Below, one piece after another: positions 63,294 through 64,000 of a stretch of 64,000 bases of DNA; within the stretch, counting starts at the first letter, position 1; each line of letters begins with the position of its first letter. The position numbers and the translations under genes are program-made. Source of the stretch: Salipiger bermudensis (GTDB lineage: Bacteria > Pseudomonadota > Alphaproteobacteria > Rhodobacterales > Rhodobacteraceae); NCBI RefSeq assembly GCF_019801965.1, contig NZ_JAHVIA010000001.1, forward strand, positions 186,001-250,000, in the 5' to 3' direction. The notes beneath the pieces were generated by a model that saw only the letters and a list, made by a program, of their open reading frames with translations, had not been told where the DNA came from and did not search any database.

Positions 63294-63324
63294 GGCTGGG
63301 CCCGGGAGAACCCCGGACCCAGCC
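63294..63324 (-). other. Stem-loop in the rplL-rpoB interval
   Basis: GGCTGGG...CCGGG (63294-63306) pairs with CCCGG...CCCAGCC (63312-63324) through 12 base pairs with one mismatch. It is about 45 bp after the rplL stop and may be an mRNA-processing or stability structure. Confidence 0.5.
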
Positions 63325-63365
63325 TGAAGTCGTGATCACATGCGGTGCGGATGCACCATGCGTGA

Positions 63366-63746
63366 TTACTTGAGCTCGATTTCGGCGCCTGCTTCTTCGA
63401 GCTTCTTCTTGATTTCTTCGGCTTCGTCCTTGGACACGCCCTCTTTGACAGCCTTGCCGCCGGCTTCCACCAGCTCTTTGGCTTCCTTGAGGCCGAGGCC
63501 GGTGATGCCGCGGACTTCCTTGATCACGTTGATCTTCTTGTCGCCAGCCGACTTGAGGATCACGTCGAACTCGGTCTTTTCCTCTTCTGCAGCAGCTTCG
63601 CCGCCGGCAGCCGGACCAGCCATCATGACAGCGCCGCCAGCTGCGGGCTCGATGCCGTACTCGTCCTTGAGGATGGTTTTCAGTTCTTGTGCTTCGAGCA
63701 GGGTCAGACCGACGATTTGCTCTGCAAGTGCTTTAAGATCAGCCAT
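63366..63746 (-). CDS. rplL: Ribosomal protein L7/L12
   Basis: 126 residues. The N-terminal dimerisation helices ([20 protein letters not shown]), the Ala/Gly-rich hinge ([20 protein letters not shown]) and the C-terminal factor-binding domain ([40 protein letters not shown]) are complete. It forms the stalk that recruits elongation factors. It is 72 bp after rplJ. Confidence 0.97.
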   Translation of the reverse strand: MADLKALAEQIVGLTLLEAQELKTILKDEYGIEPAAGGAVMMAGPAAGGEAAAEEEKTEFDVILKSAGDKKINVIKEVRGITGLGLKEAKELVEAGGKAVKEGVSKDEAEEIKKKLEEAGAEIELK

Positions 63747-63818
63747 TTTGCTTTTCCGTATCTTTAGATGTGTTCCAACGTGCGGGTGTTCAACCCCACG
63801 GGTTCTCGTGACTGCGCG

Positions 63819-64000
63819 TTACGCCGCCTCGGCCTTTTCCTCGATGGTGGAAAGGATCGAAGCGATGTTCGAAGCAGGTGCGCCAATGGCGCCGGCGATG
63901 TTCGAAGCGGGCGCGCCGATGCAGCCGACGATGGAAGCGATGAGCTCCTCGCGCGACGGCATTTTCGACACGGCCTCGACACCGGCCCGGTCCAGAGCCG
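63819..64000 (-). CDS. rplJ: Ribosomal protein L10 (C-terminal part)
   Basis: Only the last 59 codons are in the window. The reading is ...[20 protein letters not shown] followed by [20 protein letters not shown] and [19 protein letters not shown], then TAA. This is the helical L10 tail that binds L12 dimers; position directly before rplL confirms it. An internal near-repeat GAPASNIA occurs twice. Confidence 0.9.
   Translation of the reverse strand, partial: ALDRAGVEAVSKMPSREELIASIVGCIGAPASNIAGAIGAPASNIASILSTIEEKAEAA

Overview
The window is a high-GC alphaproteobacterial chromosome segment. Gene content and order point to the Rhodobacteraceae (Roseobacter/Salipiger-like): a bzt/aap-type amino acid transporter, an urtABCDE urea transporter with a long UrtB, an ATP12-type F1 chaperone, RpoB and RpoC of alphaproteobacterial length, and intergenic repeats of a kind I associate with this family. 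No genus can be fixed from sequence reading alone. No phage, transposase, CRISPR array, rRNA or tRNA gene was seen.

Layout. 1-3.8 kb: an N-terminal fragment of an old-yellow-enzyme/N-demethylase-type flavoprotein, a divergent TetR regulator with a direct-repeat candidate operator between them, and a ThDP-dependent acetolactate-synthase-like enzyme. 4-10.5 kb: a compact chemotaxis operon (STAS-cheY-cheA-cheW-cheR-cheY-orf-cheB-cheD) whose CheB has a degenerate receiver. 10.8-14.9 kb (minus): the Anbu proteasome-homologue cluster, read as circularly permuted ATP-grasp, alpha-E protein, transglutaminase-like protease and Anbu; this is the least understood system here. 15.3-21.6 kb: urtABCDE. 21.9-28.1 kb: an ABC importer with two permeases of unusual architecture, a GH63-like glycoside hydrolase and an ATPase, probably for glucosylglycerate/mannosylglycerate-type compatible solutes. 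28.3-31.1 kb: fluC/crcB, an rluC-like pseudouridine synthase, a HAD phosphatase and the ATP12 chaperone, overlapping or nearly so. 31.3-35.9 kb: a glutamate/glutamine/aspartate/asparagine-type ABC importer (bztABCD) closed by a strong terminator.

36-64 kb is the ribosomal and RNA polymerase region, almost all on the minus strand, transcribed from the right: rplJ (partial), rplL, rpoB, rpoC, then rpsL-rpsG-fusA-tuf, rpsJ-rplC-rplD-rplW, rplB-rpsS-rplV-rpsC-rplP, and rpmC-rpsQ-rplN-rplX-rplE-rpsN-rpsH-rplF-rplR-rpsE-rpmD. The classic str/S10/spc series is interrupted. There are candidate promoters with 17-bp spacing before rpsL, rpsJ, rplB and rpmC, strong hairpin terminators after rplW, rplP and rpmD, and insertions of unrelated genes between rplP and rpmC (lipoprotein, 2OG-oxygenase-like protein, lysozyme-like protein) and between rpoC and rpsL (glycosyltransferase, DMT exporter).

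Two families of non-coding repeats stand out. One is an AT-rich double palindrome found after bztD and between rpoB and rpoC. The other is a G+C-rich hairpin plus conserved-box unit, found between urtB and urtC, between the two sugar permeases, and upstream of fluC. All calls rest on reading sequence and translated proteins by eye; no database search or structure prediction was run.
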